Notes: generated from the sequence alone by a model not told the origin. A stretch of DNA of 64,000 nucleotides from Aphrophora alni (GCA_963513935.1 OY740773.1:98131291-98195290); one strand, 5' to 3'. Counted from the first letter of the stretch, positions 45,517-56,690 are shown. Translations and numbers: made by a program.

Positions 45517-45966
45517 ACGGGTACTTTTGGCGATTTTTTAAAAAATCATGTTATACATAGGCTACCTTATTTCTAAATAATAAAATAAGTTTTTATCACG
45601 GAGCTAACTTTTTCACCGAAAAATTTCAATTTCAAAACTACAGAATTCAATGCATTTATAGATCACCAAAGCCAAGCAACATTGAGCGTGGTGAGTATTT
45701 AGATGGGTGACTGCTTGGGAAATAATGTACAATTTATTTTATTTTTTTACAAATTTATGTGTAGGTCAGGAGACCTTGTAAGGTAAATATACGCTTATAC
45801 TTAATGGAGACCTTAACCTAGAATAAGTTGAAATATGTTTTTTCCATGAAAAAGTTAGTTCTGCATTGAAAACTTATTTTATTTTAAAGAAATAAGGTAT
45901 GTAAAATATTTTAATTTTTTAAATTGCCAAAAATATTGGCAACTTTCTTTACACAATTACTCACAT
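45492..45966. mobile_element. long-TIR element carrying a 5S rRNA fragment
   Basis: The left arm (about 45492-45625, with GTTTACAAAGAAAGTT, CTTATTTCTAAATAATAAAA and CTAACTTTTTCA) is inverted at about 45838-45966 (TGAAAAAGTTAG, ATTTTAAAGAAATAAGGTAT, AACTTTCTTTAC). The left arm is shared with the neighbouring foldback repeat. The 5S-like segment lies between the arms. Confidence 0.55.
45661..45722 (+). pseudogene. 5S rRNA 3' fragment
   Basis: GATCACCAAAGCCAAGCAAC, then GAGCGTGGT, AGTATTTAGATGGGTGAC and GCTTGGGAA align with roughly positions 40-105 of insect 5S rRNA, the part holding the internal control region. The 5' 40 bases are missing, and substitutions such as AAGCC instead of the usual AAGTT-type sequence show it is not a functional gene. 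Confidence 0.75.
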
Positions 45967-46223
45967 TTTCTATAGAATCTTATTAAAAATTTTTTTGAAA
46001 TCTATGATGTTTAAAAGAGTAATTGTTTACTTTAGCGTCCCAATTTTTATATATTTATTCCCCGTTATTTTTTTACTACATATGTACCTGTTTTCATATA
46101 AGAATAGTAACATTTTTTTGTGAGCAAAAATGTTTTTCATGGGGGAAAAAAACATAATTTCAAGTCTTTCTAGGTTAAGGTTTATTAAGTGAATTAAATG
46201 TTAACACCTTAACCGAAACATCT

Positions 46224-48087
46224 TCTAAAACGCTAACAGAAACATCCGGTAGCTGAGAGCATTTTCTTGTGGTTTCTAATTTTAATCACAATTAGCCTCA
46301 CTATAGCAAAATGAGCTACTATAATATCACGTGTTAAGATACCATTGGTAGTACAGTATCACCAAGGTTTTCATGCTACTGTGTTGATATCTAGCCTTTT
46401 CCTTGTGGTTTTTATTTTTAGGCTGAGTAGTGAGAGAACAAAATGAGCTATAAAGATATCACACATTAAGATATCGTTGGTAGTATTACCAAGATTATCT
46501 GGCTACTGTGTTGTTGTCTAGCTTTGTTTTCTTTTCTTGTAGTTTCTAATTTTAAGCTCAATTAATCTCACTAGAGCAAAATGAGCTATAATGATATCAC
46601 CAGTTAGGATACCATTGGTAGTATTACCAAGGTCATCTGGTTCCTGTGTTGATGTCTAGCTTTGTTTTCTTTCCTTGTAGTTTTTTAAGTTCGACTATTG
46701 GAATTTCAAAATGAGGAATAAAAGATATCACCAGTTAGGATACCGTTGCTATTATCACTTAAAGTTATCTGGCTACTATGTTGATATCTTTCTTTTCTTT
46801 TCATGTGGTTTCTAATTTTAAGCTCAATTAACATCACTAGAGCAAATTGAGCTATAGTAATATCACCAGTTAGGATACCATTGGTAGTATTACCAAGGTT
46901 ATCTGGCTACTGTGTTGATGTCTAGCTTTTTCCTTGTGGTTTTTATTTTTAGGCTGAGTAGTGAGAGATCAAAATGAGCTATAAAGATATCACACATTAA
47001 GATATCGTTGGTAGTATTACCAAGATTATCTGGCTGCTAAGTTGATGTCTTGCTTTATTTATCTTACTTGTAGTTATATTTTAAGCTGGACTAGTGAGAG
47101 ATAAAAAAAGCTATAAAGATATCATCAATTAGGATACCATTGGTAGTATTACTAAGGTCATCTGGCTACTGTGTTGTTGTTTAGCTTTGTTTTCTTTTCT
47201 TGTAGTTTCTAATTTTAAGCTCAGTTAATCTCACTAGAGCAAAATGAGCTATAATGATATCACCAGTTAGGATACCATTGGTAGTATCACCAAGATTATC
47301 TGGCTACTGTGTTGATGTCTAACTTTGTTTTCTTTCCTTGAAGTTTTTTTAAAGTTCGACTAGTGGGAGTTTAAAACGAGGTGTAAAAGATATCACCAGT
47401 TAGGATACCGTTGCTATTATCACTTAACGTTTTCTGGTTACTCTGTTGACTTTTTTTTTTTGTTTATTTCTTGTGGTTTCTAATTTTAAGCTTGATTAAC
47501 CTCACTAGAGCAAATTGAGCTATAGTAATATCACCAGTTAGGATACCATTGGTAGTATCACCAAGGTTATCTGGCTACTGTGTTGATGTCTAGCTTTTTC
47601 CTTGTGGTTTTTATTTTAAGGCGAGTAGTGAGAGATCAAATGAGCTATAAAGATATCACACATTGGGATATCATTGGTAGTATTACCAAGATTATCTGGC
47701 TGCTGTGTTGATGTCTAGCTTTGTTTTGTTTACTTGTGGTATTTGTTTTTTAAGCTGGACTAGTGAAAGATATAAATGAGCTATAAAGATATCACCAGTT
47801 AGGTACCGTTGGTAGTATTACCAAGGTTTTCTGGCTTCTGTGTTGATGTCTAGCTTTGTTTTATTTTCTTGTGGTTTTTGTGTTTAGCTCGACTAGTGAG
47901 AGATCAGAATGACCTATAAAGATATCACTAGTTAAGATACCATTGTTAGTATTACCAAGGTCATCTGGCTCCTGTGTTGATGTCTAGCTTTGATTTCTTT
48001 CCTTGTGGTTTTTTTATTAAGTTCGACTAGTGGGAGTTCAAAATGAGGTAAAAAAGATATCACCAGTTAGGATTCCGTTGCTTTTGG
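46224..48087. repeat. about 130-base satellite with higher-order organisation
   Basis: Fourteen units, each with GATATCACCAGTTAGGATAC-like and TGTTGATGTCTAGC segments and an inner palindrome TTGGTA-GTAT-TACCAA. Unit types judged from the variable part run B A B C B A D B C B A D E C. B C B A D therefore occurs twice in succession, a higher-order repeat of about 650 bases. Type C has GTTCGACTAGTGGGAGT and GTTGCTATTATCAC; type A has CACATTAAGATATCG. Confidence 0.85.
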
Positions 48088-48099
48088 GCTATTCCATCG

Positions 48100-48520
48100 T
48101 TACGGGTGACACAGTTGGACGTGTTTAATTGTACTCGGAAGTCAATATATTTTATGTTTTAAAACATAGTTTAACGAAAACTGCATAGCTCTATTCATTA
48201 ATAGTTATACAAATATTGGTAATTATTTTAGAGCTGTTTCTTACATAACAAAAGAGCTATTACACTTTTAAAACCTGTCACAGGTGGGACAAAAAAAGGA
48301 AGTACCACTATGTATCATTCTAAAAAAGTAACAAACTCTGTGAATTTATTAGATAAAACTAAACAACATTTTTATATTTAGATAGATAAATACACACTTA
48401 TTGTAACATATCCAAAATTATAGCTCTATCTTCACTATACAAATTTTAAATTTGATTTAACAAGTGTCATGGGTGGGACAAGGAACCGTCACAGGTGGGA
48501 CACAGTAAATCAGACGATGA
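48100..48520. repeat. region with repeated CACAGGTGGGAC motif
   Basis: TGTCACAGGTGGGACA near 48276, TGTCATGGGTGGGACA near 48466 and CGTCACAGGTGGGACACA near 48488, with a relative GGGTGACACAG near 48105. They lie 3' of the chimeric transposase pseudogene and may be subterminal sites of the transposon that contributed its 3' half. Confidence 0.5.
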
Positions 48521-48669
48521 TTAATCACACAAAAAATGCTTTTTATTCATGAAAACTTTACCAGTACACTTAAGACGGATTACAAGACCTATAATTAATG
48601 AGTTTTTAAACAACATTATGTCAAAAAATTAAACAAATAGCGTCCTCAACTTTTAACAAGTTAACATTG

Positions 48670-50474
48670 CTAAAAAATATCCACATTATCAGTAAACTCA
48701 TAGAAGATAGCATTTCTTACACGTTTTAATTCAGGTGCTGGGAGGATGCTGATTATTTTTTCAAATTGAACATATGATACATCTTTCTCATCTACCTTAA
48801 ATAGTCTTCCTGTATCACCCTTGCACCTCATACCCATTACTTTCACCTCCCCATCTTCTTCTAAGTCACTTTGATGAATTGCAGCATATCTGTAACTTAT
48901 CAGAGATTTTTTGAGCTTTAATTGAAACTCTACCAACATAAATACCCCAGGCCTTATGCCATAGGTGGTGTATCAAAAATATTGGCTCTATCATTATCAA
49001 TCAAATCTTCATTTTCAGCTTCAGTATCAGATTCATAAATAAGTTCATAAATGCTAGGCCTGTTTTTGAATACTGCATTCTTCTGTAGCTCTGACTTAAG
49101 GAATGTTCTTCCACAAACAAGACTTTGTTTATCATATCCTATGAAAAAGTGCATGCTTTGAATCTTTGGAATTTTATTAACAAGCATCCAGCGTTTGTCC
49201 AAGAGATCTTTGTTCTCTTCTACGTCTTCAGGAGATAACAGGAGGAAATTGACTTTTGGAACTACTGCCTTTGCACATTGCACAAAGTCCTTTGCAGATT
49301 CAATAATTACTTTTCTTTGCTTAACTTCATTCCAGACCCCTCGTTTGGTTACTCCTCCTATCCCATCCACTGCCCCTTTACCGTGGGACGTTGCAACAGC
49401 TTGGGTTGGCATCAAAAGTTTGTTTTCCTCTCCTGATAAAGTTTCTCCATCACTCTTTTCCCCAGAATAAATGTAGACATTGTGCAGATAGTGAGTCCTT
49501 GCATCAGTCATGCATAATACTTTTAATCCATATTTAGCAGGCTTCTTAGGCATGTACATGCGAAAGCTGCATCTTCCACAAAAAGCGGCTAGCATTTCAT
49601 CCACACATACATTTGTTCCAAGGCAGTAGCATAGCTGACAATTCTCAATAAACATATGAAAGATTTTCGATATGGCTGCTATTCGGTTTGTTTTTTCCCC
49701 TTCATCTCGATCAGCACTGTTGTCGAATCGCAAAGCTGTGAGAAGAAACAGGAACCTTCTTAGTGACATCGTGCATCTAAATATATCTTGCCCTGTTCCA
49801 TCAGATGAAAACAAATTAGCAAGCGACTCGTGGCTGCTTTTGAAAATGGCTGTATATAACAATAGGCCTATAAATGATTTTAGTTCAACTAAGTCAATGT
49901 CATCAAGGAAACTTAAAGTTTTTCTGGAGTAATTTCCTCGGAGAGCAGCGATTTTTACATTCGTTCAAGTCAATATTTCGTTTAGGATGTCTTGAGTAAA
50001 AAGAAGGGACCACACATTTTGTACATCTGGTTCTTCTCCCAAGGCTTTTGCAGTAGGTCTTAGGTCTGGAAGCTGAGTTACTATGTTATGTTGCCTCGCC
50101 CTAACATTCGTCGGTGGTTGTTCTTTTCGCCACATGAAGCAAGGTTTCTTTGACTTCTTGTTTACTTTTCCGTAATAGTAGTTATTATTGGCTCTCCAAT
50201 TTTCACCATCTTCAACATTATCTTCATCATTTTCTTCCTCGAATTCTCTTTCGTTTTCAATTTCATCATTATCAATTTCCTACTCAGAATCAGTATCATG
50301 AGCATTTTCCATCTCGTAATCTGGATAGTTATCACTGTCATAACTATTTCCAAAATCTTCTAGTTCACTTTCCAATTCATTGTCGACTAATTCTTCCAAT
50401 CTGGATAAAAAGTCTGGTTGTGTACTATGCACAACACGGCATGGGTGCTCTCTCGGATTCTTGTCTGTATCCAT
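48670..50474 (-). pseudogene. chimeric piggyBac-derived transposase pseudogene
   Basis: The minus-strand frame starts at 50474 (MDTDKNPREHP, acidic region) and is broken by TAG at 50282-50280 and TGA at 49967-49965, both in the same frame. From 49862 it runs open to 48954. The N-terminal half is piggyBac DDE_Tnp_1_7: LRRFLFLLTALRFDN, NVCVDEML (first catalytic Asp), FRMYMPKKPAKYGLK, YIYSGEKSDGETLSGEE. After PTQAV (about 49392) it leaves piggyBac and continues ATSHGKGAVDGIGGVTKRGVW, a different conserved block, through WMLVNKIPKIQSMHFF. The second and third piggyBac aspartates are therefore absent. After the stop at 48954 another frame (48939-48670) encodes a module with VEFQLKLKK and YRYAAI. 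Confidence 0.75.
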
Positions 50475-50834
50475 TCTACCAAAAATGATTTAAATTTACA
50501 CTATTTACAGTATAAAACTATGTACAACTATAAAACAAACAATTATATTTTAATATGTCACTATTTCAGAATAAAAATCAAATAGTCAAGAAAGGAATTT
50601 AAATTTTATAAAGTCGATTGATAGTCAAAAAGTTACCCAACAAGTATCATACGTCTCTCAGACCACTCGTCGATATCAAAACATTGTGTCTTAACTACAC
50701 TTGCACAGTTGAAACTTGACCTTCAGACTGGATGGTACTGAGCCATCATGCTTTAAAAGCAAATGATAGCGGAAGTAGTGGAGGGAGAATTTCCGGCGCG
50801 GTCTCACAGACCGATGGTACCAGTTAAGGGTTAA
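50475..50834 (-). mobile_element. piggyBac 5' end with GGG-TTAA terminus
   Basis: Upstream of the pseudogene the sequence ends GTTAAGGG followed by TTAA (50831-50834). piggyBac elements have CCY...GGG termini beside TTAA targets, so 50830 is the likely element end. A small palindrome GGTCTCACAGACC lies just inside (about 50800). No matching CCC end at a TTAA was found on the other side, consistent with a chimeric or deleted 3' half. Confidence 0.5.
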
Positions 50835-51516
50835 ATACCAGTTTAATGTACTAATAAAAAAATTCTGGAAATTTTTATTTTTTTTTATATGAAGGCGCAT
50901 TTAAAACAAACATTATTGCAAAATCGGCCCTCAAATCAATATTTTTAATCAATAATTATATGTCTAAGAATATTTCTAAGAAATAAAGATATTTGTAATT
51001 ATCAATAATTATTGTTTAGGCCTATACAAAATATTTTCAATTTTGTGTTCAATCTGGTACTTGCGAATAACACTTTTTTCTTAATACTTGCGAACATGTA
51101 TGAATGTAGTTTATTTAGTTTACTCAATATTGTAAAACAATTTGCAATCATGTTATCATTACAATTTACCTCTTTCGTCCTTTTCCTTTGCAGTCAGTTC
51201 ACTGGCTTCCCAATCATTATACATTGCTTTCGCAATCTGTGCCCAACACTTTGCTTTTATTTCTCTATTAGAGTAGTCCTTACTCTGGACATCATATAAA
51301 GAAGAACGAGCCTCTATTTCGCTTACCGTCAAGAGGGGTTACTTTGGCCAAAAATATGACATGTTCTTAGTTAACTTCAAATATTCCTTATGTAAATGGC
51401 AGTACATCATTGGTAACCACTTTAATACATTATTTGTATGTTTATGTTGCCATGGATATATCTGTTAAAACTTTTAAATACGGTAATATTTATATTTTTT
51501 CTATATTTTTAAAAAA

Positions 51517-51556
51517 GTGGCCAAAGTTACCCAGGGGATGGGGTTACTTTGACCAC
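51517..51556. promoter_or_regulatory. left subterminal palindrome of the pogo element
   Basis: GTGGCCAAAGTTACCC and GGGTTACTTTGACCAC form inverted copies of the TIR motif around AGGGGATG. Another half-site, CAAAGTTACCCC, lies at about 51601. These are probably transposase binding sites. Confidence 0.6.
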
Positions 51557-51801
51557 TTGCTATATTCTCATTTAAAACTAATGATAAATGTATTGTAGGA
51601 CAAAGTTACCCCTTCCTATGAGCAACAATGGCATATGGGTGCAGTTAATAGACCAAATTTGTTACAAAACACAGTTTTATTCATCAAACAGCAGGCAAAC
51701 TTATCATTCTAATTTCAAGATCCAATTAAAAGTTGCAATGAAAGAAAAAAAAGACATAATATTATTATAAACAATGAATAGTGGAAACATAACCTACACA
51801 A

Positions 51802-53604
51802 TTAAATAAAAATACACAGTTCAGGTATTGAAAAATGTTCTCTTTTGTTTATAAGCTTCGGTGGATTTATTTTACATACGACATCGTTCCAACTGTAAAC
51901 GAGCTTGTCCTTCTTCTCGGGCCAAATCCAGCACTTGCTTTTCCTCTCCATACAGTCAACAGTTGGTCCTTCTTCTCCTTTATCAGGCAACTTGGAAATT
52001 AGTCCTGCATAGTGCTTTTTATCATAAATAACAATGATTAAATCACCTTCTTTAAACTTTTTTTTTTCATTGAGAGTCATTATTGGCAAGTGATCAGTTC
52101 TTTCAAGTTCTGCATCATCTTCACTCTCTGAAACATTTAAAGTGTCTGAATATTCATGAAGTGACATATGGTCTGAGTCATCTGCTTCATCTTCACTCTC
52201 CAAAACTCTCTTCTTTTTCTTTGCCTGAGGTTTTGCTCCAGCACTTGTTGATGGACCGCTTTCTTCTTCCATTAATAAATCACCAAAACCAATACTTTTT
52301 CCAGGTGGTGCATTCAATTTCTTCCTCCTTTTCTTTTCAGTGCTAAGGCCTACTAGATCATCTCTTTTCTTTGAAATGTGTTCAATAAAAGTTTCACTGA
52401 CAAAGGTTGTGTCTACGCCTTTTTGCGGCAATCGTTCTAATACCTTATCTTTGTTTAATGGATAAATACCTGTTTTTTTAAAACCAGACACAATATTTAT
52501 CGATTTGTCTGCATAAAGGGCATCAATTAGTTTTTTGATGAGCTTGGGAAATACATCTTTTGGAATGTTTGTCAGAGTCCTTCCATACTCCGACTCTTTC
52601 CAAGTGGTGAGAATTTTACGCCACATTGATTTCATTGGTGCGAAGAAGGCAACATCGAGCGGTTGAGTGAGGTGGCTGGAATTAGCAGGTAGGCACACAA
52701 ATCTTATGTCATATTTCTCACATGCTTTGATGACTTCAACATTAATGCGTGAGGATAAATTGTCTCCAATCAAAACTTTGGTTCCTTCCTGCTTTTTTAA
52801 CTTGGGCAGGAGACAACTGAAAAACCAATCCTCAAACGTGGCCATGTCGAACCACCCGCTCTTGGTACGGTTGCACCTACAACCTTCTGGTCCTCCCTCT
52901 GTCCAAGTATCCCACAGGTGCTCAGCCTTATACACTACATATGGGCTTAGCATCTCTCCAGCTGCATTTCCACACATCATGATAGATGTGCATGACTTCA
53001 TAACACGTTCCAAGTATTTCACCCCTCTTTTACAAATAACTTTTTTCTTACCTGGATCATCTCGAAGATTAGTTTCATCATAGTTCCACAGATTATGGGG
53101 AGAAACATTCTCGATAGATACAGTTAGGTTATCAAAATACTTCAACATTGTATCTTCATCAATAGCAGCCCTGACAGTTTTTATATTGTTGCATTCTCTT
53201 ACCGTTAGTTTATGGTTACGTTTGCGGAAAGCTTTTACCCAGTCAGTACCTGGTAGATTATTTTTAAATTGAGGTATTATACGGCCAGTCTTGTCAAAAT
53301 ATCCTTTAACTATAAAACGAAGGTCTAGTTCAGTTATGGGGAAACCAAACTCAGCCATCTTAAAAATATGTTCAACAAATGCTTTCTCCTCGACTTCAAG
53401 TAGCACAGTTGGCCTTCCTGGTTTTTTGTTGAAAACATTTTTTAACTTATTTTTGATAGTACTCCTAGGAATATTGTAGGCCTGTGAAGCACTAGTTTGA
53501 GAGTGCCTACCTGATCGGATGTCATCAAGACATTTTTGTAAGGTTTCATCAGAGTAGTCTGCATACCTGCGGCTACCAACTTGTCGAACATAATTCCTGG
53601 GCAT
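51802..53604 (-). CDS. pogo/Tigger-like transposase, intact
   Basis: A 600-residue frame without stops. Residues 16-56 form a psq-type helix-turn-helix (YSDETLQKCLDDIRSG, QAYNIPRSTIKNKL); about 60-135 a CENP-B-like second DNA-binding domain; 170-320 the DDE_1 catalytic core with Asp176 in NYDETN, Asp281 in GDNLSSR and Asp317 in QPLDVAFFAPMK, so the last spacing is 36. Lysine-rich patches at 424-429 and 462-466 could be nuclear signals. Residues 517-597 form an extra module (GDLIIVIYDKKHYAGLI, WIWPEKKDKLVYSWNDVV) not usual in Tigger proteins. ATG at 53604 lies just after an acceptor-like TTTACTTTCAG, so a 5' intron is possible. The element may be recently or currently active. Confidence 0.92.
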   Translation of the reverse strand: MPRNYVRQVGSRRYADYSDETLQKCLDDIRSGRHSQTSASQAYNIPRSTIKNKLKNVFNKKPGRPTVLLEVEEKAFVEHIFKMAEFGFPITELDLRFIVKGYFDKTGRIIPQFKNNLPGTDWVKAFRKRNHKLTVRECNNIKTVRAAIDEDTMLKYFDNLTVSIENVSPHNLWNYDETNLRDDPGKKKVICKRGVKYLERVMKSCTSIMMCGNAAGEMLSPYVVYKAEHLWDTWTEGGPEGCRCNRTKSGWFDMATFEDWFFSCLLPKLKKQEGTKVLIGDNLSSRINVEVIKACEKYDIRFVCLPANSSHLTQPLDVAFFAPMKSMWRKILTTWKESEYGRTLTNIPKDVFPKLIKKLIDALYADKSINIVSGFKKTGIYPLNKDKVLERLPQKGVDTTFVSETFIEHISKKRDDLVGLSTEKKRRKKLNAPPGKSIGFGDLLMEEESGPSTSAGAKPQAKKKKRVLESEDEADDSDHMSLHEYSDTLNVSESEDDAELERTDHLPIMTLNEKKKFKEGDLIIVIYDKKHYAGLISKLPDKGEEGPTVDCMERKSKCWIWPEKKDKLVYSWNDVVCKINPPKLINKREHFSIPELCIFI

Positions 53605-53722
53605 ACTGCTTCCTGAATGTTACCTGAAAGTAAAACAATTATATTAGTAAACAGCTTCAATAGTTTTATTAATTTGCATGATATATGATGATAAATATAC
53701 AATAAAGACAATGATACATGAT

Positions 53723-53770
53723 GATGGGGTAACTTTGGCCACTCCTAGGCCTGGCCAAAGTAACCCCATC
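53723..53770. promoter_or_regulatory. right subterminal palindrome of the pogo element
   Basis: GATGGGGTAACTTTGGCC and GGCCAAAGTAACCCCATC are complementary at 17 of 18 positions around a 12-base spacer. It sits about 120 bases upstream of the transposase ATG, so binding there could both help excision and repress the gene. A further copy, GTGGCCAAAGTTACCC, is at about 54085. Confidence 0.6.
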
Positions 53771-54139
53771 TAGGCTCAATTAGGTTATGTTCACACATTT
53801 TTGCTAATAGAATATTTTCACTCAAACATTTTGTATTACAACTTCGGCTAAAGTCTAACAACTATATATAGATACTATTTAAGTACTTACTTGATTTATA
53901 AATGTGATTTCGTGAGTTGTACAAGCAAAAGTTTGACAGATGTTAAAATCCCTTCTGATGCAATGCCAAACTAAAACAGCTGGTAATACCAACCTAAAAA
54001 TTTTTTTAAATGAAATGACCAAAATAATAATGTTTCTAGAAGCATTTTATATGACATACATATGTATGAAAGTGAAAACTTTGGGTGGCCAAAGTTACCC
54101 GGGCTGGCCAATGTAACCCCACTTGACGGTACGAACTTT

Positions 54140-54420
54140 TCTGTGTCGAACATTACCACTCGCACTTTATCAGTCAACTGAACTATGAGCTGCCGCAAGC
54201 GGAAGAATCGCTACGTGTAGTTTGGCTAGCGACTTTGACGCATCCGTCGGCGTCTGAGTCTCTAGTCGCCTGCGGAACGCCGTCTGTCGCGGCGTCGAAG
54301 TCGCCCGTGTAGACAGACCAATTGTTCCCCTTGGTTCTAGTTCAGGCGCGTTTTCGGAGCAACAAAGTCGCCGCGTCTTTAGACGCTCGTGTAGAATCAG
54401 CCTTGGAGTAGTAATAATTT
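54140..54420. repeat. CpG-rich block with GTCG motifs
   Basis: Strong local CpG content with GTCGCC near 54264, 54300 and 54368 and GTGTAGA near 54308 and 54390. Could be promoter DNA hit by the pogo insertion or another element's ends. No exon assigned. Confidence 0.3.
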
Positions 54421-55475
54421 CGAAGAGTTAGCATCAGTTTATTCACTTGAAATTTTGTTGATGCTAATAACTACTTAGTAGTTTCTACCTTTTTTATTCA
54501 CTTCACCCAATGACTTACAGTTTTAAAAATACTGTACTACTATCGAAAACTATCGATATTTGAAACATTTATTGATAGTAAGCGATAGGTAGTCAAAACT
54601 ATTGATATTTATCGATAGATCTCTACCACTATGTACGACCGGTCTAACAAGAGGCAAGTTATCTGTGACTCATTCATCTAATTTTTAGTGGAATAATTTA
54701 TTGATTTTTTAAATTTTTATTCGAATAAATTATACGATTATAGTACTTTATTTCGATTATCCCATCACAAGCTGGAAGCCGTTGAGTTTGAATTTGATTG
54801 AATAGGCTATGCAATATTGTTTTTTATTGCTGGCTAATAAGGTCTACCACTGTGTGCGCTGTAATCGCAATTCACTTATCTCAACTCTCAAGTCTCAACC
54901 TCAACAGTCAAGAGTCAACACAGATACATTGTGTAATCGTAATCGCTCAGTATTTTTTGTACTATTGTATTGTGATTTGTGAGTACTTTATAAATTCAGT
55001 ATCAGATAATTTGACTTAGAGTAATCGGAATAATCGGATACATTTCCAGTATTTCCACTATTTCCAGTTGGGATTGTTGGGAAGTACGACTACCGAGTCT
55101 TGAGTACAAAATATACTGAGACTGTAATAGGAAAACATACACATGTCTTAATCTCTAGTAAATTGTAGTTTGTATGTAAACATTTTTGTGTTTGTGTTTT
55201 GATTAGGCCTATAGTATATGTGGTTATGCTTTAGAACATTATAACACAGTGTATTTTATTCAGCTTTCTTCTTAATAGCGACTTTTTTGTACTTTCATTC
55301 TTGAGTTTAGCTGAATCATATATAGGCTTAACCAAAAATTTATATTTTGTTATGACTTTATGTGGGCAGTTTTAAGAAATATTTTTGTAAGGACATTTAA
55401 TAAGGATAGTTACCAGGTAAGAGTTTGGAGTATTGACCATAGTTTTATAAAATATGTCAGACATGCATTGTTATT
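54421..55475. other. unassigned sequence with TATCGATA motifs
   Basis: TATCGATA occurs at about 54549 and 54609, matching the Drosophila DRE core, but no gene was found beside it. Confidence 0.3.
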
Positions 55476-55479
55476 GTTC

Positions 55480-55839
55480 ACTTCCAGATTTGGGAGATGG
55501 ACTGGTAATTGTTTACAGTGACTGCAGCTGGTCTTTTTGGCGATTTTTTTAAAAATCATGTTCTACATTCCTTATTTTTAATAATTAAGTAAGTTTTGAA
55601 CCTTTTCTCCGAAAAAAACATAATTTCAACTTTTCTAGATTAAGGCTTAAATGTTTACTCTTAGGTAACTTGTAAGTTTGGGAGTTTTTTTTTAAAGTCT
55701 ACTACATACCTTCCTTCTTATTAAGCTAGATTGCTATTTCATATCACAACAGGTTGCCTTTCGTATGTTTATTGAAGTTACTAATTTGCTTACTTTGCGA
55801 TAGCTATAATTATATATCATGACAGGTTTGGTCAGGTAG

Positions 55840-55895
<56 letters not shown>

Positions 55896-55915
55896 AACAC
55901 CTGGCCAAACCTTAT
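55480..55915. repeat. related foldback arm with (AT)n microsatellite
   Basis: GGTAATTGTTTACAG, TTTTTGGCGATTTTTTT and AAAATCATGTTCTACAT repeat the left arm of 45492-45966. ACCTGGCCAAACC and GGTTTGGTCAGGTAGC repeat motifs of 44440-45516. About 50 bases of (AT)n lie at 55842-55891. Confidence 0.6.
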
Positions 55916-56690
55916 ATATTGTAACATTTATAATAAATAAACAATATGAATTGATGATGGGTTGAGGGATTTGTGTTCAAAAGAAAAGTGAGATCTTGAT
56001 GCATGTTATAGCCTAAATGTAATAACCTCAAAATTCTTTCTAGCCTAATAATTTAATTAACTTCAAAATTTTGGAAATTTTAAATGAATAATATAAAGCC
56101 CATATTATAATAACTACAGCTAATTTAAATAAAACTTACTTTTAAACTTACCATTTCAAAAAATAATAACAGTAACTTTACTTAATAACCTAAAATGATT
56201 GAATAAGAACATTTTATTCTTTTGTAATTTATTTCATGTTTAGATAATTATTTTTAATTCAAATTCAATGTAAATTGTTTATTAGTTAATTTAAATAACA
56301 AACTGGTTGAATAGGATAAATTAGGTTAGTTTTAGTGTTTACAACGAATTATTACAATAAAGTGGAACAGTGCGAACTGGCGGCGAAAGTTAGAACTACC
56401 GATGAAATCTAGGCAGTGATATGTAAAAACATAAATATATAAAAAGTGAATGTGAATGAATTAAAACCTTTTTTTAAAACCATTTTAACGACATATATGT
56501 TTACAAACTATAAATATACTATTTAAAATGGCTATGAAAGGACTTTTTTTTGGTAATTATATAGCAGAGTAGCCTCACTTCAAAATCAATTTTTATGGGT
56601 TTTATTCGTCAAATAAATGTTGGAAAAATATTTTATTATCAAAAAAAATTGTCGGAAAGATAATTACATAATATAATTACACAAGAAAAT
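55916..56690. other. unassigned AT-rich sequence
   Basis: No recognisable exon or repeat. Confidence 0.4.

Larger units (their letters stand above)
51326..54129 (-). mobile_element. complete pogo-like DNA transposon, 2804 bases
   Basis: Terminal inverted repeats of 25 bases (51326-51350 and 54105-54129) match at 23 positions and read CCGTCAAGWGGGGTTAC, then WTTGGCCA. TA flanks both ends (51324-51325 and 54130-54131), as for the pogo/Tigger branch of Tc1/mariner. The element contains one intact transposase gene on the minus strand and several extra copies of the GGGGTTACTTTGGCC motif near each end. Confidence 0.92.

Noticed and set aside
54540..54620. TATCGATA sites as a DRE promoter
   Set aside because: No gene start or exon beside them; AT-rich palindromes arise easily by chance here.
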